Shown here in pieces: positions 26,342 to 35,298 of a stretch of DNA of 64,000 nucleotides. Origin of the DNA: Cytobacillus sp. NJ13 (GTDB lineage: Bacteria; Bacillota; Bacilli; Bacillales; Cytobacillaceae); the NCBI GenBank assembly GCA_030348385.1, contig JAUCFP010000006.1, positions 1,550,001-1,614,000 of the forward strand, read 5' to 3'. Each line of letters begins with the position of its first letter. Position 1 is the first letter of the stretch. The notes beneath the pieces were generated by a model, which searched no databases, was not told the origin of the DNA, and was given only the letters and a program-made list of their open reading frames with translations. The position numbers were made by a program, and so were the translations under genes.

Positions 26342-27616
26342 ATGAAGTTTAAAATGCAGGACAAACAAAATCAACTAATCGAAAGAATTTCTGCCAAGCA
26401 TCTTGTAATTGGAGTAGATATTGCCCAACAATTCCATGTAGCCAGGGCTGTCAATTTTCGTGGAATTGTTCTAGGAGATCCAATCACTTTTCAAAACGAC
26501 GAAGACGGTTTCTCGACCCTATTAAACTGGATTAATAATATTAAAAGATTACATAAATTGGAGGTATCCATTATCGGAATGGAACCTACAGGCCATTATT
26601 GGATTAACCTTTCAAAATGGCTGATAAAGCGAAATATTGAGGTAGTAACAGTTAATCCACATTTGGTTAAAAGGAATAAAGAAAATCGTGATAATACGCA
26701 ATCAAAGAGTGATAAGAAAGATGCCCTGGTCATAGCCGATATGGTGAAGAATGGTTACTACTCCTATGTGAGACATGCTTCTGAACCTTTTGAAAAACTT
26801 AGGGTTCTCATGTCTAACCGGGATGTTGTTGTTAAAAGGCTTGTAAGCTCTATTAATCAATTAAATCGCTGGGTGGACATTGTTTTTCCCGAACTCAGGC
26901 AAGTCTTTAAAGACATTACCGCAAAAGGGGCAATCGCCACACTACGGCTTTTTCCAACTCCGATGGAACTGAGTTCCATGAAGCCAGATAAGATCGTTGC
27001 CGGTTGGAAATCACTCATGAAAAGGCAGCCAGGGTTAAAGAAAGCCTATTTACTTCTCAATGTAGCCAGGAAATCTGTCGGTACACGGCAAGCCATAGGG
27101 GCCTATAAATTTCATCTGGAACAATTACTCGAAGAGTATGACCTTGCGGTTCTACAACTAAACAGAGTCGAGCTGACAATCAAGAAGGAACTTCTTAAAA
27201 TCCCTTTCGCCGATAAACTGCTTAAAATCAAGGGAATTAGTGATATTTCTTTAGCCGGTATTTTAGGTGAAGCAGGAGATTTAAGTGGGTTTTCGCACGG
27301 TAATTCTTTACTCCGCCACGCTGGGCTCCATCTCTCTGAAGCTAGTTCTGGGAAATGGAAAGGACAAATTGTCTTATCAAAACGCGGAAGGTCAAGACTC
27401 AGGCGTTTCCTTTACCTGGCCACTATCAGCCTGGTGGTAAACAACGCTGAGTTTAAGGCTATCCACTCCAATAATGTGAAGGTTAAGAAAATGAAAAAGA
27501 TGAAATCAATAATGAAACTGGTTGGTAAATTGGCCAGGATTTTTGTAGGAATAGCACGCAATAACGAACCGTATTGTCCAGAAAAAGTTCAACCCCTAAC
27601 AGATTTGGCAGCTTAG
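26342..27616 (+). CDS. IS110-family transposase (DEDD recombinase)
   Basis: About 424 residues. The N-terminal RuvC-like DEDD domain shows HLVIGVDIAQQFHVARAV, GMEPTGHYWINL and KSDKKDALVIADM. The C-terminal Tnp domain has KGISDISLAGILGEAGDL and SKRGRSRLRRFLYLA with the Ser nucleophile region near GLHLSEASSGKWKG. The frame opens at 26294 but the ATG at 26342 has TAGGAGGAACCC upstream. It is more GC-rich than neighbouring island genes, suggesting a separate arrival. All catalytic regions look intact. Confidence 0.93.
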   Translation: MKFKMQDKQNQLIERISAKHLVIGVDIAQQFHVARAVNFRGIVLGDPITFQNDEDGFSTLLNWINNIKRLHKLEVSIIGMEPTGHYWINLSKWLIKRNIEVVTVNPHLVKRNKENRDNTQSKSDKKDALVIADMVKNGYYSYVRHASEPFEKLRVLMSNRDVVVKRLVSSINQLNRWVDIVFPELRQVFKDITAKGAIATLRLFPTPMELSSMKPDKIVAGWKSLMKRQPGLKKAYLLLNVARKSVGTRQAIGAYKFHLEQLLEEYDLAVLQLNRVELTIKKELLKIPFADKLLKIKGISDISLAGILGEAGDLSGFSHGNSLLRHAGLHLSEASSGKWKGQIVLSKRGRSRLRRFLYLATISLVVNNAEFKAIHSNNVKVKKMKKMKSIMKLVGKLARIFVGIARNNEPYCPEKVQPLTDLAA

Positions 27617-28010
27617 TTTAAACATATTTTTCCGAAGAGAAATTAGATCGAGTGTTGGCTTATTCGTAGGATTTCAAATATGTACGGAGTACCAGGTTAC
27701 TTAAACAAAAGGGCACTGACCCATTCCGTTAGCTAGACTGGCCTCCACCCCTTGGATAGGCATGACGAAGGAATGAGAGGGCGATTGACCCGTTGAGACA
27801 TGGGAGGGAAAGCCTCCAGGGGCGGCGTGGAGAAGTACATGATATGGTAAAATATGGAGTATAACCCTACTCCTCTATTTAACTATGCCTTCACGTAGCC
27901 AAATGTCCAGAATCTACTCCTTACATTAAATTAAATGTAATCCTAGGTGGATGAAATCCTGCGAATAAGCGAGCATTCGGAAGATAATCGTATTAAACTG
28001 AGGGAGTTTA
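27617..28010 (+). other. Non-coding 3' region of the IS110-type element (possible guide RNA)
   Basis: About 300-390 bp after the transposase stop without an open frame. It is GC-richer than flanks, with self-complementary stretches such as CTCCACCCCTTGG and CCAGGGGCGGCGTGGAG (27750-27832). IS110/IS1111 elements encode a structured guide (bridge/seek) RNA in a long non-coding end. A long 3' flank fits the IS1111-type layout. The exact IS boundaries could not be placed because these elements lack clear terminal inverted repeats. Confidence 0.4.
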
Positions 28011-28170
28011 TGTGTTATTTCTCACAAACATATGATATTATACAGGCAAATAGACAGACAAATTAGAATTTGTATTATGCTACTGTGTTCACAAATGAAG
28101 CCCTTTGATATAATGCAGATAGAATGAAAAACTCGAATTACATTAATAATTTTTTGAGGAGGGGATTTTG

Positions 28171-28377
28171 ATGATACATACGAAAACGCCTGCAGGATTT
28201 TACGATGAGAATGATTATTGGACTGTTACATACATTGACATTCGACCAGACAATCCTGATGATTACAAAGAAGTGGTTCGTGAGTATGGTGATTGTGATA
28301 ATGCTTACGAAGATTATTGCTATTTTAAAAATAAATGGTGGGCAAAAGACTGCACATATAAGCACCATAGAAGATAA
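28171..28377 (+). CDS. Small hypothetical protein, 68 residues, aromatic and acidic
   Basis: MIHTKTPAGFYDENDYWTV at the start, ending WAKDCTYKHHRR; rich in Asp, Tyr and Trp. The ATG at 28171 follows GAGGAGGGGATTTTG, an ideal ribosome site (a TTG one codon earlier is less likely). A strong terminator at 28457-28477 follows. Not recognised. It is plus strand, opposite to the island core, just beside the IS110-type insertion. Confidence 0.6.
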   Translation: MIHTKTPAGFYDENDYWTVTYIDIRPDNPDDYKEVVREYGDCDNAYEDYCYFKNKWWAKDCTYKHHRR

Positions 28378-28456
28378 ACCGAACTATAAAGAAAATTTCC
28401 GATAAGATTGGAGTATAAATTCCAGTTTATCGGTGAGCTTGATTTGAAAGTACATA

Positions 28457-28477
28457 AGACACTTCGGTGTCTTTTTT
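28457..28477 (+). terminator. Terminator with TTCG tetraloop
   Basis: AGACAC-TTCG-GTGTCT followed by a T run, about 80 bp after the 68-residue gene. Confidence 0.85.
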
Positions 28478-28709
28478 ATTTCATCGCCTATTTTCCCAGT
28501 CAGACCTAATTGTTATTTCTTTCACTAACCTGCTTCTTTAACTTAAGTACATTCCTTCACAAGCAATAGTTTCAATCAATAAAAGACGAGTTTTATTAAT
28601 CGTTGTGTAATGATGCCTGATTGAATTAAATCATGTTCAATCATTCGCTCCAATATACAAAAAGGAGAGCCTCAATTTAATGACCCTCCTCTTTCCTCTG
28701 ATACTTCGT

Positions 28710-29471
28710 TTAGCTAACTTCCTTACGAGGGTTATACATTCCATTTTTCATTATCAATCTATTGATATAATCGATACCTTTTAATGTAACCAATGTTGTA
28801 GTAACCGTTATTCCATCTATTTCAAACAATTTAACCTTAAATCTACCTGTTTTTCGATGCACTTCATATGGCAAGTTGTGATTATCTAAGACATTCTTAT
28901 CTCGTAGAAGTGCAAATAATTTATTTCTACCAATCTCAAAGTCTAGTAACTGAGCAACTTCTTTCATACTGAATAGTCCATCCGATGCAATCATTCTGTT
29001 GTATGATTGAACAATACCTTCCTGCTCTTTGATTTTTTTCTGTTGTAACTTGATAATTTCGTCTTTTTTATCCACCGTCTTTTTAACAACTAATGATGCT
29101 TTAGCCAATATTTCTTCTTCAGATTCTTCTTCTTTTACAGGGATATAGCCACCTGTTTGTCTTATTTGAGGAATAACCTCGTCAGACACCCATCTTTCAA
29201 ACTGCTCCGCTAGTGGTAATTTTGATTTAAAAATAAGACGATAAAGATTACCTTCTGTAATAAACTTTACTTCCTGATTCCTACCTAGGGAATCGGTGAC
29301 CTCGAAAAATGCGACCCCATCTCTCTTGCAGTGTTTTCCTATTGCATCGTGTGTGTTTTTATATCCCAACAATTTAGCACATCTTGTCGCTGGAAACATT
29401 AATTTACCATCAACATCTAAAATCCCCAAATTACCTAATTCACTGTTCTCAAATGTTTTTAAATTTTCCAT
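28710..29471 (-). CDS. Phage-type antirepressor (Bro-N plus KilAC)
   Basis: About 253 residues. The N-terminal Bro-N domain shows PATRCAKLLGYKNTHDAI and LYRLIFKSKLPLAEQFERWV, then IPQIRQTGGY. A charged coiled coil (about 130-165) leads to a C-terminal ANT/KilAC domain (MKEVAQLLDFEIGRNKLFAL, ending DYINRLIMKNG). Such proteins counter a resident repressor during induction of temperate phages. Its place downstream of the replication genes and repressor supports that role for this island. A start at ATG 29471 is preferred over a preceding TTG. Confidence 0.9.
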   Translation of the reverse strand: MENLKTFENSELGNLGILDVDGKLMFPATRCAKLLGYKNTHDAIGKHCKRDGVAFFEVTDSLGRNQEVKFITEGNLYRLIFKSKLPLAEQFERWVSDEVIPQIRQTGGYIPVKEEESEEEILAKASLVVKKTVDKKDEIIKLQQKKIKEQEGIVQSYNRMIASDGLFSMKEVAQLLDFEIGRNKLFALLRDKNVLDNHNLPYEVHRKTGRFKVKLFEIDGITVTTTLVTLKGIDYINRLIMKNGMYNPRKEVS

Positions 29472-29569
29472 CAATTCATATTACCTCTTTCTTTTATATG
29501 TTATTCTTTATCGTAGAATCATCATTTTAATTAAGGATGACTTTTCCTTGTCGTTGCTTTATAATGTCA

Positions 29570-30877
29570 TTAACTAATTAATTTTTTCTTTTCTTTGACT
29601 TGTACTGGACGGCAATCCATTACAAGTTTTTTTCTTATTATTTTTGGGAAGCTAGACCTACTCAAATCATCTTCTGTTATTCCCAACTCTTCTTTTAACT
29701 TTTTATTGGATGGGATTATCTCCAAGTCATACGCATCCACCATCTCAGCAATGCAACGTTTGAATTGTTTATGTTTGAATTCTTGCTGCCCCTTGAAGTA
29801 TAACTTCACCATATCTAATATTTCTTTCTCAGTTGTCCAACCTTTACTTTGCACTAATTTAAGTGTATTAAACTGTATATTCGATACTACTTCCTCGTTC
29901 AGTTCTGCGATTTCTTTCCCTTTATCCTGAGGAAAGACCCTGTCTGCTTCTTCTCTTCCAAAAGTTCTCATAATTCCTTCATAAGATATTGTTCTACCTG
30001 TACAACCTTTATCTAACCAAACCCTACACATTTCATCTACTTGGCGGAAAAACTCGTAAGTGTACATCGGCAACTCATATGTGTTACTCCTATATTGAAA
30101 ATGCTTTTCTCTTTTGTTTCTTTGCTGGATTTTCAAAAGTTTTTCTGGTAATTCTGGTTCATCTAATTTCCTTGTTACTTTGAAAAGAGCAAAGAAATTC
30201 ATTCTTGTTCCAGTGGCACTTGTGCTTCTACCGAAGTGTTGTGCTAAGGTTCTTACGCTGTGATAAAACACAATTCTGGGGTCTGTATCATTAGTAATGA
30301 ATTCTTTAGCTAGGTCTAACAACATATATAAGTCCTGCAGATGCCCATACTTACTAAATACCTTGTAGAAGTGTGGATGAATATCTTCTAGTTCATCAGA
30401 CCTCAATAACTCTTTATAAATATCTATAGATTCCTTAAATTCTTTAACTGCTTCACTTTCATATATCTCTATCCTGTAAAGTTCCATCAGGAATTTCTTT
30501 GACTCTACAACAGAGCATTCAAATAGCCTCTGTACAACATGAAGGATTGTTCCTGTAAATGGATTACTTGATGAATGGCATTTATAAAGCCAATGACCAT
30601 TTTTTCTATGAGATTGATAGATTGAAGCACTTGGACTATCCTCGTCATGAAAGATATCAATGAAGTTGCCTTCTGTTCTAATACCCAAGAATGCTCTTAA
30701 ATCTTGTTTCTTAAGGTAATCGAGTACCTCGCTATTTGATAATGTTACTGGTTCAATATGAAGCAGTTCCTGAAGCTTCTTAATGTTTCTAATACTTATC
30801 AACTCAACATTATTAGCATATACATTACTTTGGGAAGCTTTAGGGTTCAGGTTCGTGTGAACCCTTGTGACGGACAT
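29570..30877 (-). CDS. Primase-associated/replication protein with degenerate CHC2-like zinc domain
   Basis: A 435-residue protein. Residues about 70-140 (DIFHDEDSPSASIYQ, YKCHSSSNPFTGTILHVVQ) follow the DnaG CHC2 zinc-domain pattern CPFHDEKTPSF...CFGCG...G, but two of the usual Cys are gone. The remainder is helical (VFPQDKGKEIAELNEEV) and unassigned. It overlaps the upstream primase-like gene by 38 bp in another frame, so the pair is probably a split primase/replication initiator. No helicase motif is visible. Confidence 0.6.
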   Translation of the reverse strand: MSVTRVHTNLNPKASQSNVYANNVELISIRNIKKLQELLHIEPVTLSNSEVLDYLKKQDLRAFLGIRTEGNFIDIFHDEDSPSASIYQSHRKNGHWLYKCHSSSNPFTGTILHVVQRLFECSVVESKKFLMELYRIEIYESEAVKEFKESIDIYKELLRSDELEDIHPHFYKVFSKYGHLQDLYMLLDLAKEFITNDTDPRIVFYHSVRTLAQHFGRSTSATGTRMNFFALFKVTRKLDEPELPEKLLKIQQRNKREKHFQYRSNTYELPMYTYEFFRQVDEMCRVWLDKGCTGRTISYEGIMRTFGREEADRVFPQDKGKEIAELNEEVVSNIQFNTLKLVQSKGWTTEKEILDMVKLYFKGQQEFKHKQFKRCIAEMVDAYDLEIIPSNKKLKEELGITEDDLSRSSFPKIIRKKLVMDCRPVQVKEKKKLIS

Positions 30878-31448
30878 ATATCAGATTACTCTTTATGTCC
30901 TGCAAAGGGGTATTATTTAAACCAGCGAAGCTGGATACCTTTAACCGATTATTGAAATTAAAAGGGAGTGTTTCTCTACCACCAAAGAATAGGCGACTAC
31001 CATCTCTACATGCTTTGTCGGCAGACGGATATCGCTCAAGCAAATTACCTATTATACACCCAAAATCCTTATATCGAGTTAAAGGCTTGTCCAATACAAA
31101 AACTACCCGAAACTTATGATGACTCATTTTATGACTTAACGTTGTGTAAAGGAACGCAGCATTTTGTTTAAAATATTCATCATTTTTTGCCTCGTCTACT
31201 GTAAGTCCTTCATCAAAATCTAATGCTATTACTTGTTGAGATTCCCAATTTGCCTTTGACCTTTTAATGCTACCGCCTATTGATTTAAAGGTTGCAGGAA
31301 TGAATGTTTTTCCTTTTATAACCTCTTCAGCAAGCTTTGCTGCATCAATCTCAACTGGATTGCAGCGGATAATACGGTTATTAATCAGACCGATTTCTCT
31401 TCCGCAAGGCTTGGATGAATACTCAACTGTATCTAGTATTATTTTCAT
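30840..31448 (-). CDS. Archaeo-eukaryotic-type primase-like (Prim-Pol) protein
   Basis: A 202-residue protein with IALDFDEGLT (the DxD metal motif), then HHKFRVVFVLDKPLT and SADKACRDGSRLFFGG. This order fits phage/plasmid AEP primases of the kind used by mobile elements to initiate replication. It ends shortly after the AEP fold, and the next gene overlaps it, so primase and accessory domains are split over two proteins. It starts 4 bp before the end of the repressor gene on the same strand. Confidence 0.65.
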   Translation of the reverse strand: MKIILDTVEYSSKPCGREIGLINNRIIRCNPVEIDAAKLAEEVIKGKTFIPATFKSIGGSIKRSKANWESQQVIALDFDEGLTVDEAKNDEYFKQNAAFLYTTLSHKMSHHKFRVVFVLDKPLTRYKDFGCIIGNLLERYPSADKACRDGSRLFFGGRETLPFNFNNRLKVSSFAGLNNTPLQDIKSNLIYVRHKGSHEPEP

Positions 31449-32080
31449 CCTATTGCCCCTCCGAAAATATCATGTTTTTTAATAAGTTCCTCCAATTCCT
31501 TATTTAACTCATTCGTCATATTATTCATGTTAATGAGAACAAGCAAATTTGTTACAGCCTTTATCTTATCAGCAGAATCCTGTTGAAAAGTACCATTTAA
31601 TGCAGAAAAGGCAAGTAAATATACCTCATCAGTAGGACGATTGAAAGCATTGAACAAATTAGTTCCATCTTGTAACAATAACTTTGCTCGTTTTAGTTCC
31701 TCTTCTTTCTGTTTCAGTTCCCCTTCTTTTTGCATCTCTGTCTCTAATGCTACTCTGTCTTGATAATGAGGGTCAAAGGTAAATGGAATTCCTTCTTCAT
31801 CAACCATTTCTTCTGAATGTTTTGCAGATAGATGCTTGAAGTAAGCTAGTTCAATTTCCAATTCATCAGCTTTATCTATTTCCTTTTGAAATAAATTTTT
31901 GTCAACATGACTGAACTCTGGAATTTTTGATAATTGTTCAAGCCTATCTTTTGGAATTTTCCTCCTGTCTTTCAGCCAATCATAAACATTGTATTTACTT
32001 ATGCCAAGTTCCTTGGCAATTTGAGTAGCATTTAAATTGAATGTCTTAATAATTTTTTCTAATCCTATAATGATAATCAC
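31445..32080 (-). CDS. HTH regulator, probable island repressor
   Basis: About 211 residues. An N-terminal Cro/CI or YdaS-like HTH reads NATQIAKELGISKYNVYDWL and KDRRKIPKDRLEQL. The remainder is a charged coiled coil (about 70-145) and a helical tail. It is the first gene of a tightly overlapping operon (repressor, primase, replication protein). The start is unclear: the frame begins at GTG 32080, which abuts the AGGAG ribosome site with no spacing, so an ATT/ATC codon just downstream may be used. Two palindromes lie upstream. Confidence 0.7.
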   Translation of the reverse strand: MIIIIGLEKIIKTFNLNATQIAKELGISKYNVYDWLKDRRKIPKDRLEQLSKIPEFSHVDKNLFQKEIDKADELEIELAYFKHLSAKHSEEMVDEEGIPFTFDPHYQDRVALETEMQKEGELKQKEEELKRAKLLLQDGTNLFNAFNRPTDEVYLLAFSALNGTFQQDSADKIKAVTNLLVLINMNNMTNELNKELEELIKKHDIFGGAIG

Positions 32081-32094
32081 TCCTAAAACAATCT

Positions 32095-32148
32095 AGCCAT
32101 ACTAAAGTGTGGCTTATCACATTATACAACGCCATACTATGGTATGGC
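32095..32148. promoter_or_regulatory. Two palindromic operators upstream of the repressor
   Basis: AGCCATACTAAAGTGTGGCT (32095-32114) and GCCATACTATGGTATGGC (32131-32148) are near-perfect inverted repeats sharing GCCATACT. They sit 15-70 bp upstream of the repressor/replication operon, the place expected for autoregulation. Confidence 0.65.
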
Positions 32149-32381
32149 AACAATAATTTATTTTTTCTTTTAATAGGTGTACCATATTGATATTATTCTC
32201 AATTCTTAACGAAATAAATGGTAACCTAATTGAAGAGATATTCTGAGATATTTGTCTCGAATCGAAGTTTTTAAGTCACTTATAGTAGGGATGGAGGTGC
32301 TACCATTTCTTCCTAAAACACGGGGACTATTAAATGTATACCACTCCATAATTACCACTTTACCGTGATAAATCGTAGCAA

Positions 32382-33710
32382 TTATTGAATTTTAGTCATT
32401 AACAAATTTTTCAACTCTGAAGTTGTTTTTCTAGATATTTCACTATGACTAAACTCAATTAGTTTTAATTTTTCTTCATTAAAAGTCTCTCGCTTAAGTT
32501 TCTTTATTTTCTCATAGGCATCGCTGCCTTCAATTCCAAAAATCTCCACATAGTGCGTCTCATCATTAATAAGAAGTATATAATCAAGTTTTAGTTTCCT
32601 TTTAAAATCTGGTATAAACATTGAATATAAAACATCCTTTTTAAAGTTATAACCATACTCTTCCAACATATTTGTAAATTCATATTCAATTAATGAAAAA
32701 CATTTTATTCCACCTTTTGTAATAAATACCCTCCTACGAATATTTTTGTATCCTGCCTTAATAAGAGCATCATCAAATGTGCCGAACCTTTTTGCATAAT
32801 TTTCATAACCATATGAGTACCTATTTTCCACATCAATCACAGTGGGAATTCTTCCTAATTCATTCCCAAGGATTCTTAAATTATTTATCAATTCCTCATC
32901 AGTAATATTTCTCATCAATCCATTTCCAGTTGGTTTAAATCCCAATTCAGTTTGTAAATTAAACAAGCTTCCAAAATGTGTTTCATAAGTTTTCATGGCA
33001 TAGCAAATACCCTTTTTACTATACTCATCCAAATCCCTGCTATTTGGAGTTCTACCTATTAAATCTTTAACTTGTAAATATTTCTCTTTCATATCTTTTT
33101 TAATCATTCTGCGATTAAACTCTCCGCTATTAATTGCAATTTTCTTATAGGCATTCTCTAATGAACCGAACCTATTAGCATAACAGGATGAATGTGGCAT
33201 ATTTGAAATTTCATCAATTTCATCATAGGTTAGAAGTGTGATACTAGTTTTAAGCTTTTCATTAGTAAAATGTTTCAATAATATCAACATTTCATTATCT
33301 GTCAAGCTTTTCCTATCAAAATATCCCTCTCTCTCCTCCGGGATTGGAATTCCCGCTGTCAAAATAGCGTTTTTAAAACTTCCAAACAAATTATTATAAG
33401 TTCCATAGTTTGGTAACCCGTTTATCGCTTTAAATGCTCTTTGAGTAGGGAATCCAACGGATAAATAGTAGTTCCTCATTATTCTAAGTAACTCATCTTT
33501 TTGACAATCTGGACATTTATATTCACCTTTCCTTCTCTTATCAGTAATTTGGTACATCCTTATATTGTTAATGTGATTATTTTTGCATTTCACTTCAATT
33601 TCACTATATATATTTTTATAGTTGGAAAAACTTGTTTCTAATTCTAATCCGTATTTTGATAATAGAATTTTAATTTCAAATTCACTTAATTTCGTATTCC
33701 GTTGCCCCAA
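32382..33710 (-). CDS. Repeat-array nuclease candidate (homing-endonuclease-associated repeats plus REase-like domain)
   Basis: A 442-residue protein. The N-terminal zinc-ribbon candidate has CKNNH and CPDC. Then four repeats end in FGSFKNAILTAG, FGSLENAYKKIA, FGSLFNLQTELG and FGTFDDALIKAG, the homing-endonuclease-associated repeat pattern. The C-terminal domain (about 345-442) has LIEYEFTNMLEEYGYNF, LDYILLINDETHYVEIFG and a Lys-rich helix, like PD-(D/E)xK/Vsr-type nucleases (D...E-x-F). The start is TTG 33710 after AAGGTGATGGAG. It lies between integrase and repressor. A sequence-specific nuclease is inferred. Confidence 0.6.
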   Translation of the reverse strand: MGQRNTKLSEFEIKILLSKYGLELETSFSNYKNIYSEIEVKCKNNHINNIRMYQITDKRRKGEYKCPDCQKDELLRIMRNYYLSVGFPTQRAFKAINGLPNYGTYNNLFGSFKNAILTAGIPIPEEREGYFDRKSLTDNEMLILLKHFTNEKLKTSITLLTYDEIDEISNMPHSSCYANRFGSLENAYKKIAINSGEFNRRMIKKDMKEKYLQVKDLIGRTPNSRDLDEYSKKGICYAMKTYETHFGSLFNLQTELGFKPTGNGLMRNITDEELINNLRILGNELGRIPTVIDVENRYSYGYENYAKRFGTFDDALIKAGYKNIRRRVFITKGGIKCFSLIEYEFTNMLEEYGYNFKKDVLYSMFIPDFKRKLKLDYILLINDETHYVEIFGIEGSDAYEKIKKLKRETFNEEKLKLIEFSHSEISRKTTSELKNLLMTKIQ

Positions 33711-34158
33711 ACTCCATCACCTTGCATTCATTATTATGTATATGCTTTCCACATACCAATTGATAAACTTGATTTAGGAATTCCTCATAACTTTAGTCAT
33801 TTCTTGCCCTCCTTAGAGATTTCGACACTATTTCCAATATGAATATTAATAACAACCTTCCCCCTACTAGAACACTTTTTATTCCTTCACCTCCAGTTTT
33901 TGTTAGTTCTTTCTCCTATACAAGGACAGATAATTTGTCAGAACATTTATTGCTTGTGTTTATTATCTGTAACTCCTTCAGTTTTATTCTAAAAAGTTTT
34001 GTAGCTATTTAGCTATTAAAGCAAAAGTATTGCAAACTTAAACAAATGTATTGCAATGCGGAATTCCAATAAGCAAAAATTCTTCTTTTTCTCTCCTTTT
34101 CAACAAAAAAAGAACAGCCTTATGACTGTTCTCTTTATTTCCACCATATTCTTCTTTT
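33711..34158. other. Intergenic gap after the integrase
   Basis: About 450 bp, AT-rich. A short hairpin near 34107-34130 (AAAGAACAGCC/GGCTGTTCTCTTT pattern across AAAAGAACAGCCTTATGACTGTTCTC) lies just past the integrase stop and may be its terminator. No gene seen. Confidence 0.45.
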
Positions 34159-35130
34159 TTACTTTTTACTAAAGACATAATTCAACGGGGAATGTATGTT
34201 ATGCTGATTTTGCACATCCATATTTGTCATTTGTACGTAACGTCTTACCATGTTCATATGAGAATGACCAAGTATATGTTGCAAACTGAACGGGTCGCCT
34301 CCATTTAATATATAGAATAACGCCCCTGTATGACGTAAAGTGTGAGGACTGCAGCGTTTATTATTAATACCTGCAACCTGACCATATACCCTAATATTGT
34401 CCCGTACAGTAGCCTCACTCATTCTTTCACCTTCATATGTTAAAAACATATATTCATTCCCAAAATCCTCAGTTTCAACAATATACTCACTTAGTAATTT
34501 CGCTGTTTTTGGTGATATGGGAACGGTTCGAGCAATTCTTACTTTTGTATCCGCAGCTTCTAATTGAATAGTTAATTTTTTAAAATCTATATTTTTTCTT
34601 TTAATATCAACTAATTCAGACACCCGAACCATTGTATCTAATAGGATAAACAAAATTACCTTTGTTCTAAACCCAGTATAAGTGGATTCATCTATTGCAC
34701 CAATTAACCGTTTAAACTCCTCAGGCGTTAAAGCTTCAACATTATCGATAGGTGCTTTGATTGTCTTAAAGCGTTTGTGTATAGGTTCTAGAATCCATTG
34801 CTTATCTTCATAAATGTACCTTAAAAAAGACCTCATTGTTCTCACTCTTATATTTACAGTTGCAGGAGAGTAGTCTAGTTCTTCACACATGTAACTTATC
34901 CACCCAGTAAAAACCTCTGTTGTCATTTCCTTTGCTGATAGTTCACGACCAATATAATCCATAAAGTATTGAAAGTTATTGTAATACTCCTTAATGGTTC
35001 TTTTGGCTAATCCCTCTCCCTTTTTAATTAACATAAACTGCTCAAACATTTCTGAAATTGAATAGGCATAACCGCCAACATTTACTGATTTTACTTCACG
35101 TTTAAGACGTCTAAATTGATTTTGTCGCAA
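34159..35130 (-). CDS. Tyrosine recombinase (site-specific integrase)
   Basis: About 323 residues. The SAM-like core-binding N-domain includes EYYNNFQYFMDYIGRELSA. The catalytic domain has DTMVRVSELVDIKRKNID (first Arg), CSPHTLRHTGALFYI (HxxR), LQHILGHSHMNMVRRYVQM (His and Tyr). All active residues are present. The frame opens at ATG 35148 with no ribosome site; TTG 35130 has AAGGGG eight bases upstream and is preferred. It lies 150 bp from the intact tRNA-Sec and reads away from it, as expected of the island's integrase. Confidence 0.92.
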   Translation of the reverse strand: MRQNQFRRLKREVKSVNVGGYAYSISEMFEQFMLIKKGEGLAKRTIKEYYNNFQYFMDYIGRELSAKEMTTEVFTGWISYMCEELDYSPATVNIRVRTMRSFLRYIYEDKQWILEPIHKRFKTIKAPIDNVEALTPEEFKRLIGAIDESTYTGFRTKVILFILLDTMVRVSELVDIKRKNIDFKKLTIQLEAADTKVRIARTVPISPKTAKLLSEYIVETEDFGNEYMFLTYEGERMSEATVRDNIRVYGQVAGINNKRCSPHTLRHTGALFYILNGGDPFSLQHILGHSHMNMVRRYVQMTNMDVQNQHNIHSPLNYVFSKK

Positions 35131-35195
35131 AATAAAAACCCCTTCCATAATAAAAATTACGTAAGAGGTTGAACGGTTTTATGTATCAGTCTAAA

Positions 35196-35230
35196 ACGGT
35201 TTTTCGTTACAGCCAAACACAGTTTTTCGT
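35196..35230 (+). repeat. Direct repeats, candidate integrase arm-type sites
   Basis: ACGGTTTTTCGT (35196-35207) and ACAGTTTTTCGT (35219-35230) are 12-bp repeats 23 bp apart, with a weaker ACGGTTTT at 35173. ACAGTTTTCGT recurs inside the other island end at 11274. They lie between the integrase gene and the att core. Confidence 0.5.
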
Positions 35231-35298
35231 GAGACTGGTCGAAATCCGTTTGGGAATAAGTCAAACACTTATTCGATGTAACGTTGAAAATCTTATTT

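Larger units (their letters stand above)
11114..35298 (-). mobile_element. tRNA-Sec-integrated island, about 24 kb
   Basis: The island is bounded by 93-bp direct repeats of the tRNA-Sec 3' part. A tyrosine integrase lies next to the intact tRNA, and nearly all genes read on the minus strand away from it. Base composition is visibly more AT-rich than the flanking backbone. Core genes: integrase, repressor, primase-like pair, Bro/KilAC antirepressor. Cargo: putative nucleases and ATPases resembling defence genes. An IS110-type element is inserted within. No capsid, terminase, tail, relaxase or mating-pore gene was found. A phage satellite or replicative integrative element is the best guess. 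Confidence 0.8.
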
